57,740 bases of DNA, from the NCBI GenBank assembly GCA_036733165.1, contig DAINBB010000007.1:1-57740 (forward strand). The letters run 5' to 3'. This stretch comes from JAFGGT01 sp036733165 (GTDB lineage Archaea > Methanobacteriota_B > Thermococci > Methanofastidiosales > NM3). The notes beneath the pieces are model-generated. The model had not been told where the DNA came from and made no database searches. It saw only the letters and a program-made list of their open reading frames with translations. Positions 16,863-25,066 of the stretch are shown piece by piece (positions within the stretch are counted from its first letter, which is position 1; each line of letters starts with the position of its first letter). The position numbers were made by a program, and so were the translations under genes.

Positions 16863-17591
16863 CTACACAGAATACCCGACGGAGCTAGCATAGACGACGC
16901 CCTCCTTAACACCGTCAACGCCAAGAATATCGTTGACCTCATCGTCATAGAAGGCACCTATCTGACATGTTCCAAGGCCCATTCCAGATGCGGCAAGGCA
17001 TAGATTGCCTGCCATGTGTCCGGCATCCAGGTAGATATACCTGTAGGCCCTCTGTTTGTACTTCCATTTCGATCTCTCGAATATTGCGCTCCACACGAAG
17101 ATCGCTTGCGCCTTTTCACACATGGACTGGTCAAGAAAGGCCCTTGCAAGCTTCTTGCCAACATTGCCCTCCCTTACCAATTCAAGTGTATGGTCCATCA
17201 CAGAATAGTGGTACAGGCCCGCCGCCATATTCTCGACCCTGTTTGCTGCCACATAGGTCTCTATGGGATACAGGGCCCCTGCGGAAGGTGCGTTCCTGAA
17301 GGCATAGCCGTGCTCTATTCTCCGTATGCCAGCCGAGGCCCACAGGAGTGTGGACAACTCATCCGCCCTCAACGGATCCTCGGAATATCTTCTGACACTG
17401 CACCTATTCGAAATGCTATCCAAGACCGATTCGCTAGACATTTTAAAATTCTTAGGCAATTCGATCTTATCGGTCTTATCATAGATCTTGTATATGTCAG
17501 GTTTGTGTGCATAGTCCAAAGGTTCTGACGCCATCTCATCCCTTATGTATTTGGTTCCGGACTGGAACCTATCCCCTACCTTGGTAGGCAT
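16863..17591 (-). CDS. SagB-type nitroreductase-family dehydrogenase
   Basis: A 242-residue FMN-dependent nitroreductase-superfamily protein of the SagB type (ThcOx). Typical features are SNRCSVRRYSEDPL (phosphate/flavin-binding Arg cluster), LLWASAGIRR, NAPSAGALYPIETYV (the SAGALYPxE signature), and YLDAGHMAGNLCLAASGMGLGTCQIGAFYD. The family includes azoline oxidases of peptide maturation systems and many stand-alone oxidoreductases. No cyclodehydratase is nearby, so a stand-alone role is likelier. The open frame extends upstream, but ATG 17589-17591 lies about 25 bases after a TATA-like GTTATATTAG, suggesting a leaderless start. Confidence 0.85.
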   Translation of the reverse strand: MPTKVGDRFQSGTKYIRDEMASEPLDYAHKPDIYKIYDKTDKIELPKNFKMSSESVLDSISNRCSVRRYSEDPLRADELSTLLWASAGIRRIEHGYAFRNAPSAGALYPIETYVAANRVENMAAGLYHYSVMDHTLELVREGNVGKKLARAFLDQSMCEKAQAIFVWSAIFERSKWKYKQRAYRYIYLDAGHMAGNLCLAASGMGLGTCQIGAFYDDEVNDILGVDGVKEGVVYASSVGYSV

Positions 17592-17715
17592 GGATATACA
17601 TTGTCGTTGGACACTAATATAACTTCTGTAAGGGAGATAATGTTTGTGACATTTTGCGTATGATGGAGACCGATATGGCATTGAAATACTTTTAGTATCC
17701 AGTCATGTTTTTGAT

Positions 17716-18066
17716 TCAGAACGTGATTATGTCATACCCCTCTTCAATATACCGAGCCATGGAAGGGTGACCCATCATCTCATCGCAAAGGGGGATCTTG
17801 AGTGATGTTGCGTTTTCATAACTTCCCATCTTGAAGGAACATATACTGCAGGCACAGTCCAGGACCCCTATCTCCTTGACCTTTTGGTATAGCTCCGTCA
17901 ACAGGCCATTTTCATCTTCGAAGGTCTTGATCAGTCTTGTAGCGCTGCCCTCGATGATGAGCCTGACATCGTGTCCCCTCTTATTCATGTCAATGGCGTT
18001 CATCATGGCATGGGCAAAACACGTCGATTCGCCATTGAACGCGAATATCGCTATCTTTTTTGACAT
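17716..18066 (-). CDS. DsrE-like family protein
   Basis: A 116-residue protein of the DsrE/DsrF-like (YchN) fold. It has an N-terminal strand (KKIAIFAFNGE), a helix (FAHAMMNAIDMNKRGHDVRL) and the segment GVLDCACSICSFKMG, which places three cysteines where DsrE-type proteins hold their sulfur-carrying or metal-binding Cys. It may handle persulfide sulfur, but many members have no known role. Two adjacent ATGs exist (18067-18069 and 18064-18066); the second has better spacing from AGGTGG. Confidence 0.75.
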   Translation of the reverse strand: MSKKIAIFAFNGESTCFAHAMMNAIDMNKRGHDVRLIIEGSATRLIKTFEDENGLLTELYQKVKEIGVLDCACSICSFKMGSYENATSLKIPLCDEMMGHPSMARYIEEGYDIITF

Positions 18067-18102
18067 CATACCACCTGGTGGAAGATGTATGTCAAAAAAT
18101 AA

Positions 18103-18804
18103 CTATCTTTCCTCAAGCGAGCTCAGTATCTTACGGATTATGCCCTTCAGTGTGTAAGCTTCCCTGGAGGAGATGAACGACCGTGATATGACCCTCCTGA
18201 AGACGAGCTTGAAGTTGCGTTGCCTGTATGCCCTATGCTCCAAGGAATCTACAATGGTGTTGAAGTCATCGAAAAGCATGTCCTTCTCATACCGCGTGGC
18301 CCCCTTAAGCTTTATTGGCCTCTTTTCTATAGAGGGATGCTTGTACAGCTCATGGAACAGTATGGCGGCCGCATGGGATATGTTCATCGCAGGATACGCA
18401 ACATCAGTAGGGATGCTTACCAGCATGTCCGTCTTGGAGATCTCCTCATTTGTCAGGCCTGTGGACTCCCTTCCAAATATGATCCCTATGCTCGAGTCTA
18501 TGTCTATCGCCCCCACTATGTCAGATGGGAGCAATGATATCCTGTTTATGTTGTATTCGTCGCCCGCCTCGCTGGACGTGGATATGGAAACGTCCACCAT
18601 TCCCAGCGCCTTCTCAAATGAATCCAACACTACAGAACTGTCCAGAAGATGCGCGGCGTTGCAGGCCATCATGTAGGCCTCGTCGTTCAAAGCGGGGGGA
18701 TTCACAAGTATCAAAGGGCCCTTGATGCCAAAGTTCATCATGAGGCGGGCTATGGAACCGATGTTGCCCGGGGACTCGGGTTCGACCAGAATACAAGATA
18801 TCAT
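18103..18804 (-). CDS. trmJ: TrmJ-like SPOUT RNA methyltransferase
   Basis: A 233-residue SpoU/TrmH-superfamily enzyme. Motif 1 is ESPGNIGSIARLMMNFG with the catalytic Arg. Motif 2 is IIFGRESTGLTNEEI and motif 3 is IPTDVAYPAMNISHAAAI, which together form the knotted SAM site. This layout matches TrmJ, which methylates the 2'-OH of tRNA position 32; the C-terminal extension of about 75 residues is rich in Arg/Lys. ATG 18802-18804 is preceded by AGGAAAT, so the extra upstream codons (to 18864) are unlikely to be used. It is divergent from the DUF460 gene. Confidence 0.85.
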   Translation of the reverse strand: MISCILVEPESPGNIGSIARLMMNFGIKGPLILVNPPALNDEAYMMACNAAHLLDSSVVLDSFEKALGMVDVSISTSSEAGDEYNINRISLLPSDIVGAIDIDSSIGIIFGRESTGLTNEEISKTDMLVSIPTDVAYPAMNISHAAAILFHELYKHPSIEKRPIKLKGATRYEKDMLFDDFNTIVDSLEHRAYRQRNFKLVFRRVISRSFISSREAYTLKGIIRKILSSLEER

Positions 18805-18884
18805 GGGTACATTTCCTATTGTGTTATCAACTATAGAGTTCACACGATAATAAATATATATCATACGGTAAGAATGATAATTCG

Positions 18885-20135
18885 ATGCCCAAGACCTTCA
18901 CTATAGTAGGGATAGATCCAGGTACCACGGTTGGAATTTCTGTGCTGGACCTCAATGGGAATCTCATCCTGACCATGTCCTCAAAGGATATGTCAGTGAA
19001 CGACATAATAGAGAAAATACTTGATTCGGGGATACCGTCCATCGTTGCCACAGACGTCAGTAGCGCCCCTCAGACTGTTGAAAAGATAGCCGTGTCCATG
19101 GGTGCTAAGCTGTTTTACCCCGCCGCGTCCATATCGGTCAGGGAAAAGAACGAGATTGCAAAGATGTACCCTTCGGTAAAAAACGCCCATGAGAGGGATT
19201 CGCTCTCCGCCGCCTTAAAAGCCTACCAGTACTATGTCAACAAGTTCGAGAACATAGACTCAAGGCTTAGGGAACTTGGCCTCATGGGAATATCCGGTGA
19301 GGTCAAGACCATGGTCGTGAAAGGACATAGCGTGAACAGCGCCATAGACCTTTTGACATATGAGAGAAGCACTGCGGGGGACAAGGGCGTTGCGAGGGAG
19401 GAAAGGCCAAAGAGGATGGTGGACGACAAGGACCTTTCGATCCAAGAGCTCCAGATAAGGATATCCAACCAGAGGTCGTACATCGATGACCTTTCAAAGC
19501 AGATGGCGGCACAACGGAGGGAGATAAACAGGCTAAGGTCCAATATAGAACAATATGATATGGATGCGGCCATCAATGCCAAGAGGTCCAAGGGCGTCAT
19601 GTCAAAGAACAAGGTGATCAAGAAACAGCAGGTCCAGATACTTGAGCTCAAGGAGAGGAACGCCCAACTTGAGAAGACCTTGGACGAGACAAGGGAGATA
19701 AGGTCTCTCGACCTCAATGAGAAGGTGATGGTGTGCAAGTACCTGGCTCAATACACCAAATCCGCGATACTGGAACTGGACGGCAGATTCAGGATAAGGA
19801 AGGGCGACATCATATACATCAATGACTGTTCCGGAGGCGGGACCGCAACATCGCAGCTCCTTTGCGAAAAGGAAATAAAGGCCGTGATTTACTGCAAGGG
19901 CATGAGCCATTCCGCGAAGTCGTTGCTAGAGAAATGCGAAGTGGCCCTCATAAACAACGAAAAGGTTCCTGTAAAGGTGCATGAGGACTTGGCCATAGTG
20001 GACAGGGACGCTTTCGAAAGGGAATATGTCTCATGGAAAGAATATAACAGGATGAACAAGAAAAAAGAGGTCCATGATTGGTTGGATGGCATGATAAGTC
20101 AATATAGGTATGAAAGAAGAAAAAAGACAAAATAA
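18885..20135 (+). CDS. DUF460/COG2433 protein with RNase H-like N-terminus
   Basis: A 416-residue archaeal DUF460 protein. The N-terminus TIVGIDPGTTVGISVLDLNG has the RuvC/RNase H-like D-P-G-T core, followed by ATDVSSAPQTVEKIA and NAHERDSLSAALKAYQYY with further acidic residues. A coiled coil (about 180-285) comes next, and then a C-terminal domain (KGDIIYINDCSGGG...). Other archaeal members are usually longer (over 600 aa), so this looks like a compact version. A nuclease-like role is plausible from the fold but not demonstrated by sequence. It is divergent from the TrmJ-like gene, with TATA-like elements in the 80-base gap. Confidence 0.82.
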   Translation: MPKTFTIVGIDPGTTVGISVLDLNGNLILTMSSKDMSVNDIIEKILDSGIPSIVATDVSSAPQTVEKIAVSMGAKLFYPAASISVREKNEIAKMYPSVKNAHERDSLSAALKAYQYYVNKFENIDSRLRELGLMGISGEVKTMVVKGHSVNSAIDLLTYERSTAGDKGVAREERPKRMVDDKDLSIQELQIRISNQRSYIDDLSKQMAAQRREINRLRSNIEQYDMDAAINAKRSKGVMSKNKVIKKQQVQILELKERNAQLEKTLDETREIRSLDLNEKVMVCKYLAQYTKSAILELDGRFRIRKGDIIYINDCSGGGTATSQLLCEKEIKAVIYCKGMSHSAKSLLEKCEVALINNEKVPVKVHEDLAIVDRDAFEREYVSWKEYNRMNKKKEVHDWLDGMISQYRYERRKKTK

Positions 20136-20160
20136 ATATTACATGGATTATCCTTAAGGA

Positions 20161-20268
20161 TCAGTTTTCCCATTCCATTGAACAGTTTCCACACAAGTGA
20201 GGACCGTCATGCCCCTTTGGTCTGACACACTTGCCAAAGCACTTGTGTTGTAGATTACAGTTTTCCAT
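20161..20268 (-). CDS. Tiny Cys/His zinc-finger-like protein (35 aa)
   Basis: Reading the minus strand from ATG 20266-20268 gives 35 residues ending at TGA 20161-20163. Cysteines at 4, 10, 14, 26 and 29 and histidines at 8, 20 and 24 are spaced as C-x3-H, C-x3-C-x5-H-x3-H-x-C-x2-C. The core RPKGHDGPHLCGNC resembles the P-x-GH-x-GPH-x-C motif of small zinc-binding proteins. The start has a perfect AAGGAGG ribosome site nine bases upstream (20278-20284), which is among the best in the window. It lies convergent to, and just beyond, the DUF460 gene. Metal binding is inferred; function unknown. Confidence 0.75.
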   Translation of the reverse strand: MENCNLQHKCFGKCVRPKGHDGPHLCGNCSMEWEN

Positions 20269-20512
20269 TTATTTTTTCCTCCTTGTTTACTTTTTGCAAA
20301 GTAATGTTATAAGTTATGTGTGAATAAAGATATTCAAATAATGACAATAAATGTCGGATACGATGCTTCCTTTATTCACCCCAACTATCTGCCAAATGCA
20401 AATAAAACTTATGAAAATAAAAACCTAACGGAACAATAATCAATAAATTATTAAATAAAATGATTTTTTTTATTAGATAGCAAAGGGGCGAAATAAACCT
20501 GAGGATGACATT
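20269..20512. other. AT-rich intergenic region, mainly promoters
   Basis: About 240 bases of high AT content. It holds the ribosome site of the minus-strand zinc-finger gene, a possible leaderless 32-codon ORF, and TATA-like runs for the 20513 gene (for example AAATTATTAAATAAAATG near 20445-20462). Nothing else was seen. Confidence 0.4.
20341..20439 (+). CDS. Possible leaderless 32-residue ORF
   Basis: ATG 20341 opens a 32-codon frame ending TAA 20437-20439, with a composition rich in Asn, Tyr and Lys. A TATA-like GTTATAAG at 20306-20313 sits at the distance expected for a transcription start at or next to the ATG. There is no ribosome site and no recognisable motif. It could equally be chance in AT-rich DNA. 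Confidence 0.2.
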   Translation: MTINVGYDASFIHPNYLPNANKTYENKNLTEQ

Positions 20513-20749
20513 ATGGCGGAAGAGGAATATGAGCTCTACAAGTTGATCAAGGATCCGTTCAAGAGCGATGAGGAAAGGATTGCCGCATTGAACATACTAT
20601 TGGGAATGGGCACGGAGGATGCCGAAAAGACCTTGATAAACCTTGCCAATGACGGTTATCTTAAGTTCGAGCTTAGGAACAAGGCGCTTGAATACTGCTT
20701 CAAGTTCGACAGGGGCAGATACAGACCCAAGGGCATTTCCAAAAAGTAA
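20513..20749 (+). CDS. Small helical protein, unknown
   Basis: A 78-residue, mostly helical, charged protein. The segment SDEERIAALNILLGMGTEDAEKTLINLANDG reads like one HEAT-type helical pair, and the C-terminus is basic (RGRYRPKGISKK). ATG 20513 is preceded by GAGGATG and an AT-rich promoter zone. It sits 27 bases before a membrane protein gene and may share its transcript. No family recognised. Confidence 0.6.
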   Translation: MAEEEYELYKLIKDPFKSDEERIAALNILLGMGTEDAEKTLINLANDGYLKFELRNKALEYCFKFDRGRYRPKGISKK

Positions 20750-20776
20750 TAAATATACCATCTTCCAATAAGGCAT

Positions 20777-21340
20777 ATGCCTTTCCAGAAGAGAACTGTC
20801 GGACTATTGATAGTGTCATTCATGTTGCTGATGACAATGATATCTCTCTATTATGGGAATTTTCAAAATCTATTCTTCGTGTTCCTGCTAATGTACCTTA
20901 TCATGTCATCCCTGTTCCTAAAACCAAGACGGGAACGGCAAAGGGTGCCGGAAGGTAAGAAGGACTCATGGAGCTCATTCGACATCGAAGATGAAGATAT
21001 GCCAGACATGCAGGAAGATGCGGCGGAAGATGAAGCATCAAGGTTCCTGAGGGAACTGTATTATGGCAAGGGCGAAGAGACTCCCGCATATGTAGACGGC
21101 GGAGAACGCGACAGATCCGCTACGGAAAGGGATGAAGGGACGTATGCCAAGACAAAGATGAAGGACTGGGGAACCATACTATACGAAAAGATAAATGAAA
21201 GCTCGAAGAAGACAAAAAGGGTCGAAAAGGCAGAAGACAATTATGAAGGCGAGTACATCAAGAGGGCCGAGAAGGAAGTGGACCCTTGGGAACTTTTCAA
21301 ATCGTCTTTCAAGCTAAATAGGCAAGAGCGATCAGGGTAG
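20777..21340 (+). CDS. Membrane protein with charged cytoplasmic tail, unknown
   Basis: A 187-residue protein with two closely spaced membrane helices at the N-terminus (about 9-25 and 31-48) followed by Lys/Arg (KPRRERQR), which would place the rest in the cytoplasm. The tail is long, acidic and then basic, with low complexity (DIEDEDMPDMQEDAAEDEA and later Lys-rich stretches). No domain recognised. The gene follows the 78-aa helical protein closely. Confidence 0.65.
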   Translation: MPFQKRTVGLLIVSFMLLMTMISLYYGNFQNLFFVFLLMYLIMSSLFLKPRRERQRVPEGKKDSWSSFDIEDEDMPDMQEDAAEDEASRFLRELYYGKGEETPAYVDGGERDRSATERDEGTYAKTKMKDWGTILYEKINESSKKTKRVEKAEDNYEGEYIKRAEKEVDPWELFKSSFKLNRQERSG

Positions 21341-21457
21341 GAATCGCGCCGCTTGCCCTAATTGAGGCCCGGCCCAGACAAAGCTTTTAAAATGTATAAT
21401 ATTTAGTTTATTTATAGGCCAATAGCCATATGGGCTTATTGTTAGCGAGGAATTAAT

Positions 21458-21898
21458 ATGAATCCTATATTCAAGAAGATAGTTGTTCCCATAGATGGGT
21501 CCGACGCATCCATCAATGCTGCCAAGAAGGCCATAGAACTGTCCAAGAACCTTCAAGCAAAGATAATTGTAGTACATGTCATCAACACCTTCGATATCGG
21601 AAAATACGTTGAGATCAGCCATGAAAAAGAGGATGTGGTGAAAAAGGAGCTCCAGGACTATGGTTTCAAGTACCTTGAACATGTCAAGAGCCTTGCAAAT
21701 AGGTCCGAAGTACCTGTAGAGATCGTTCTGGTCGAGGGCATACCGGCAGAAAAGATAGTTGAGACCGCCAAGAAGTCGAACGCAGACCTCATAGTCATAG
21801 GCAGCAGGGGCGGCACGGAATACAGGAAGAGGATCCTCGGCAGCACGACAGACAGGGTCATAAGATGGTCGGGGGACATACCAGTATTGGTCTATTAG
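21458..21898 (+). CDS. Universal stress protein (UspA family)
   Basis: A 146-residue UspA-fold protein. It has the N-terminal KIVVPIDGSDAS strand with the nucleotide-contacting Asp and ends with GSRGGTEYRKRILGSTTDRVIRWS, which fits the ATP-binding G-x2-G-x9-G-(S/T) motif. It is therefore likely an ATP-binding member. A TATA-like element (CTTTTAAAATGTATAAT at about 21385-21401) lies upstream, and GAGGAATT precedes the ATG. Its partner pathway is unknown. Confidence 0.92.
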   Translation: MNPIFKKIVVPIDGSDASINAAKKAIELSKNLQAKIIVVHVINTFDIGKYVEISHEKEDVVKKELQDYGFKYLEHVKSLANRSEVPVEIVLVEGIPAEKIVETAKKSNADLIVIGSRGGTEYRKRILGSTTDRVIRWSGDIPVLVY

Positions 21899-21906
21899 GT
21901 ATTACC

Positions 21907-22536
21907 ATGGAGAAAGAGGAATTATTGATAGGCATAGTGCCGGTGGGCGATCTTGGATGGCAATTTCTCGATGAGATAATGATAGGTGTCAGGAACGTTC
22001 TCAAAGATACATTCAAGAATGGTAAATATAGGAAGGTCCTCTGCAAGCCCATAACTCCAAGGCCCACCGTCATGCCCCCTTCAGCCTATGACAGCAGATT
22101 GGGAAAATACAACATAGATCCCTTCTTCAGCTGGGGGCTTGAGCAGAAGTACAAGGCAGACCGCAAACTCGCCCAAAGCGGCAGGAAGATCGACAAGACC
22201 CTTGTCATAACCAATGTGCAGCTGTTCAGTTATGTCAACAACTGTAGTGTCTTTGGCGAAGCCGACACAGATTATGATATCGCTGTTGTCTCCATCAATC
22301 AGCTTGAGAAGAGTGCCAGCCTGGAGCTTATAAAAGAGAGAACCATCAAGGAGTGCGCGCATGAATTGGGGCATACCTTGGGCCTTAGGCACTGCAACGA
22401 CAAGAAATGCGTGATGAGGCAGTCTGTGGACGTCTATGATGTCGACTCAAAGAACAAGTTCTTTTGCGATGAATGTAAAAACATATTGAGGTCTATCCAG
22501 TTCTCCAAGGAGTATAGGTCCTGGAAAGGCCCTTGA
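21907..22536 (+). CDS. amzA: Archaemetzincin
   Basis: A 209-residue archaemetzincin-type zinc metallopeptidase. The extended motif HELGHTLGLRHC gives three His ligands plus the Glu base (HExGHxxGxxH), followed by C-x4-C-V-M with the metzincin Met. The C-x2-C pair (CDECKN) at the end supplies the second, structural zinc site typical of this family. The frame opens at GTG 21865, inside the UspA gene, but ATG 21907 right after that gene fits the family N-terminus (ELLIGIVPVG). Physiological substrates are unknown. It is followed seven bases later by the lipoate-synthesis-like genes. Confidence 0.92.
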   Translation: MEKEELLIGIVPVGDLGWQFLDEIMIGVRNVLKDTFKNGKYRKVLCKPITPRPTVMPPSAYDSRLGKYNIDPFFSWGLEQKYKADRKLAQSGRKIDKTLVITNVQLFSYVNNCSVFGEADTDYDIAVVSINQLEKSASLELIKERTIKECAHELGHTLGLRHCNDKKCVMRQSVDVYDVDSKNKFFCDECKNILRSIQFSKEYRSWKGP

Positions 22537-22543
22537 TGGTGTT

Positions 22544-23344
22544 ATGTTGAATCTTTTCTATCCCAACAAGAGGACATTTCCATCGATTTCCTGCACTGGG
22601 ACATGGTGCGGGCTGATGTGTGGGCACTGCAAGGGATTCTACCTTGGCAACATGCTGGACGCGTCCGGGGGAAGGATGTTCCAGATCTGTCAAGAGGCCA
22701 AATCGAGTGGTGCCCTGGGAGCGCTCCTATCGGGGGGCAGCGACCAGTATGGGAGGGTGCCGTTTGACAACAGGGACCTTGAGAGGTGCCTAGACATGGC
22801 GAGATTCAAGGTGAATCTACACATAGGGCTCATAGACCGTCTTCCGGCAACGTATCTCTCCGCCAAGCTGATATCCGTGGACATACCCTCGTCCGACAGG
22901 GTCGTGAGCGATGTCTATGGTATCAAGGGCAAGGGCCGCAACGACTATTTCCATATGTTGGACCTCCTTGAGGATGAGGGAATAAGATACGTGCCACATA
23001 TGTGCGTCGGCCTCGAAAACGGTGTCGTTGGGGGTGAGTTCCGGACATTGGAGATGCTGGAGAGCTATTCGTTCGAACAATTGGTCATACTCTCCATGAA
23101 ACGTACGCCGCGGGCGGACATGACGAAAAAACAAATCAATATTGGAGATTATGAAAAAGTATTAAAAATGGCCCGTGATAAATTTAAGTATCTTTGTTTG
23201 GGATGTATGAGGGACAAAGACCAGGGAAAGGAGAAGCTTTGGCATTATTTTGATAAAATAGCTTGGCCATCCAAAATAATCAAAGACGAATTGAAAGAGA
23301 ACGGGATTGCTTTCAAAAAATGTGATACCTGTTGTTCGGTGTAG
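22544..23344 (+). CDS. Radical SAM protein, LipS-type lipoate synthase subunit (candidate)
   Basis: A 266-residue radical SAM protein. The cluster motif is C22-x3-C26-x2-C29 (WCGLMCGHC) after an S-C17-T-G-T lead-in, followed by a glycine-rich SAM segment (LLSGGSDQYGRV) and conserved Cys near the end (CLGCMRD, CDTCCS). It is followed directly by a second radical SAM protein and then a lipoate ligase-like gene. This trio matches the archaeal LipS1/LipS2 system, in which two radical SAM proteins together insert both sulfurs into an octanoyl domain. Which subunit this is cannot be told here. The C-terminal cysteines could hold the sacrificial auxiliary cluster. Confidence 0.7.
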   Translation: MLNLFYPNKRTFPSISCTGTWCGLMCGHCKGFYLGNMLDASGGRMFQICQEAKSSGALGALLSGGSDQYGRVPFDNRDLERCLDMARFKVNLHIGLIDRLPATYLSAKLISVDIPSSDRVVSDVYGIKGKGRNDYFHMLDLLEDEGIRYVPHMCVGLENGVVGGEFRTLEMLESYSFEQLVILSMKRTPRADMTKKQINIGDYEKVLKMARDKFKYLCLGCMRDKDQGKEKLWHYFDKIAWPSKIIKDELKENGIAFKKCDTCCSV

Positions 23345-23346
23345 TC

Positions 23347-24267
23347 ATGGATATTAGAGTATCATTTGGTAGCGAAGCCAAGTTAGGTCTCCGAAAGATC
23401 AGGACACTTGCCCCAACTGAGACGATATACCTGTTGACACGGGGCATCTGCCACGCATCCTGCGAGTTCTGCTCGCAGGCGAAGAACTCGGAGTCAAGTG
23501 TTCTCTCCAGGGTAAGATGGAACGTATGGGAACTCGACAAGATCCTGCCATTGTTAAAGGGCAGGGAAAGGGTCTGCATACAGTGCCTGAACTTTCCCGG
23601 CATTTTCGACGATCTCATGGAGATGGTTAAGAAGATAAAGTCACCCTTATCGGTGTCTGCGCAACCTTTCACCCTTGAGGAGATGCATGACCTTTCCAAA
23701 TATGTGGACAGGATCAGCATCAGCCTTGATTGTCTTACGAAGGACCTTTTCAGCAAATACAAGAGCTATTACGATTGGGACCTTCACTGGACGCGGTTGA
23801 AGAGGGCGGTGGAGATATTTGGAAGGGACAATGTAATATCCCACGTGATAGTAGGGCTGGGCGAGACCGAAAGGGAGGCCGTCAATACCATGCAAGAACT
23901 CTTTGACATTGGCGCGATGCCTTCCCTGTTCGCATTTACGCCCATAAAGGGCACAAAATTGGAAAACAGGCCCCAGCCGGACCTGGGAACCTACAGGAGG
24001 CTCCAGATAGCCAGATGCCTTCTTTCAAAGGGATCGATAATGCCTGAGGAGATCACCTATGATGGCGGCAAGATATCCTCCTTCGGGGATGTCCTAGGCG
24101 AGGTAGATACCCGTGCATTCCAGACCTGGGGGTGCCCACATTGCAACAGGCCATACTTCAACGAGGTGCCCGGAAAGACCATCTACAACTACCCCAATGA
24201 CATCGACCAAGCCAAACTGCCAGAGCTTATCTCCGAAGCCCAATTAAAGGACAATGACAAGTGGTGA
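23347..24267 (+). CDS. Biotin synthase-like radical SAM protein, LipS-type partner (candidate)
   Basis: A 306-residue radical SAM protein with C35-x3-C39-x2-C42 (CHASCEFC) and a biotin synthase-like body (VIVGLGETEREAVNTM, FTPIKGTKLENRP). A C-terminal C-x2-C (WGCPHCNRPYFNEVPG) may bind an additional cluster. ATG 23347 lies just after the preceding stop; the longer TTG frame at 23332 would overlap it. The gene overlaps the lipoate ligase gene by seven bases, so the three proteins are co-produced. Absence of any biotin genes nearby and the lplA-like neighbour favour lipoyl synthesis over biotin. Confidence 0.72.
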   Translation: MDIRVSFGSEAKLGLRKIRTLAPTETIYLLTRGICHASCEFCSQAKNSESSVLSRVRWNVWELDKILPLLKGRERVCIQCLNFPGIFDDLMEMVKKIKSPLSVSAQPFTLEEMHDLSKYVDRISISLDCLTKDLFSKYKSYYDWDLHWTRLKRAVEIFGRDNVISHVIVGLGETEREAVNTMQELFDIGAMPSLFAFTPIKGTKLENRPQPDLGTYRRLQIARCLLSKGSIMPEEITYDGGKISSFGDVLGEVDTRAFQTWGCPHCNRPYFNEVPGKTIYNYPNDIDQAKLPELISEAQLKDNDKW

Positions 24268-25016
24268 CATTGGACATCTTACCTTTCCGAAGAGAGAAGG
24301 CTGCTCTTTGTATGGGCATGGACGAGGCGCTTTTGGAATCGAGGGCAAGGAACGACATACCTGACACCCTGAGATTCTTCCAGTTCGAACCCTCCACTGT
24401 CTCGATCGGTTATTTCCAAAGCATTTCCGACCAGGTGAATCTCAAGACCTGCAACGAGAGGGGAATTGATGTTGTGAGGAGGATGACCGGGGGGGGCAGC
24501 GTCTTCCACGACAACCATGGCGAGATAACCTATTCCGTTGTGATGGACGCCAATGGGGGCCTATCTGATTTTGAAAAGTCCTATGGGGTTATATGTCAGG
24601 GAATAGTCGAGGCATTGGGCGTGCTGGGTCTTGAGGCCGAGTTCAGACCGGTCAACGATGTCCTGGTAAACGGCAGGAAGATATCCGGTTCCGCCCAGAC
24701 AAGGAGAGGGGGGGCAATACTCCAGCATGGGACTCTGATGTATGACACAGATTTGGAGACGTTGTCCGAAATACTCTACGTGTCGAAAGAGAAACTGTCT
24801 GACAAATACGTTCAGTCTGTCAGAAAGAGGGTCACGACAGTAAGGGAGGAGGTCGGGCGAGCCGACTTCGACGAGGCCCTTGGGGCCCTAAGGGAAGGAT
24901 TCACAAAGGTCTTCGGAGACCTGAACGATGCCATGCCAAGCGATGACCTGATCGGAAGATCCCAACGCCTGGCCAGGGAGAAATACATGGACCACGATCG
25001 TCTATTTCTCAGATAA
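24261..25016 (+). CDS. lplA: Lipoate-protein ligase/octanoyltransferase (LplA/LipM family)
   Basis: A 251-residue protein of the biotin/lipoate A/B ligase family. VVRRMTGGGSVFHD is the RRxTGGGxVxHD motif that binds the lipoyl-AMP or acyl group. NDVLVNGRKISGSAQTRR holds the conserved Lys, and HGTLMYDTDL follows. Several starts are possible (GTG 24261, GTG 24264, TTG 24270), all overlapping the upstream radical SAM gene. It may load octanoate (LipM-like) or lipoate onto the carrier domain that the LipS pair modifies. The lipoylated target, such as GcvH or an E2, is not in this window. Confidence 0.85.
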   Translation: MVTLDILPFRREKAALCMGMDEALLESRARNDIPDTLRFFQFEPSTVSIGYFQSISDQVNLKTCNERGIDVVRRMTGGGSVFHDNHGEITYSVVMDANGGLSDFEKSYGVICQGIVEALGVLGLEAEFRPVNDVLVNGRKISGSAQTRRGGAILQHGTLMYDTDLETLSEILYVSKEKLSDKYVQSVRKRVTTVREEVGRADFDEALGALREGFTKVFGDLNDAMPSDDLIGRSQRLAREKYMDHDRLFLR

Positions 25017-25066
25017 GTAAAACAAACGCTTAAATTTGACTATACACAATATAGTTTGGTGATAGG

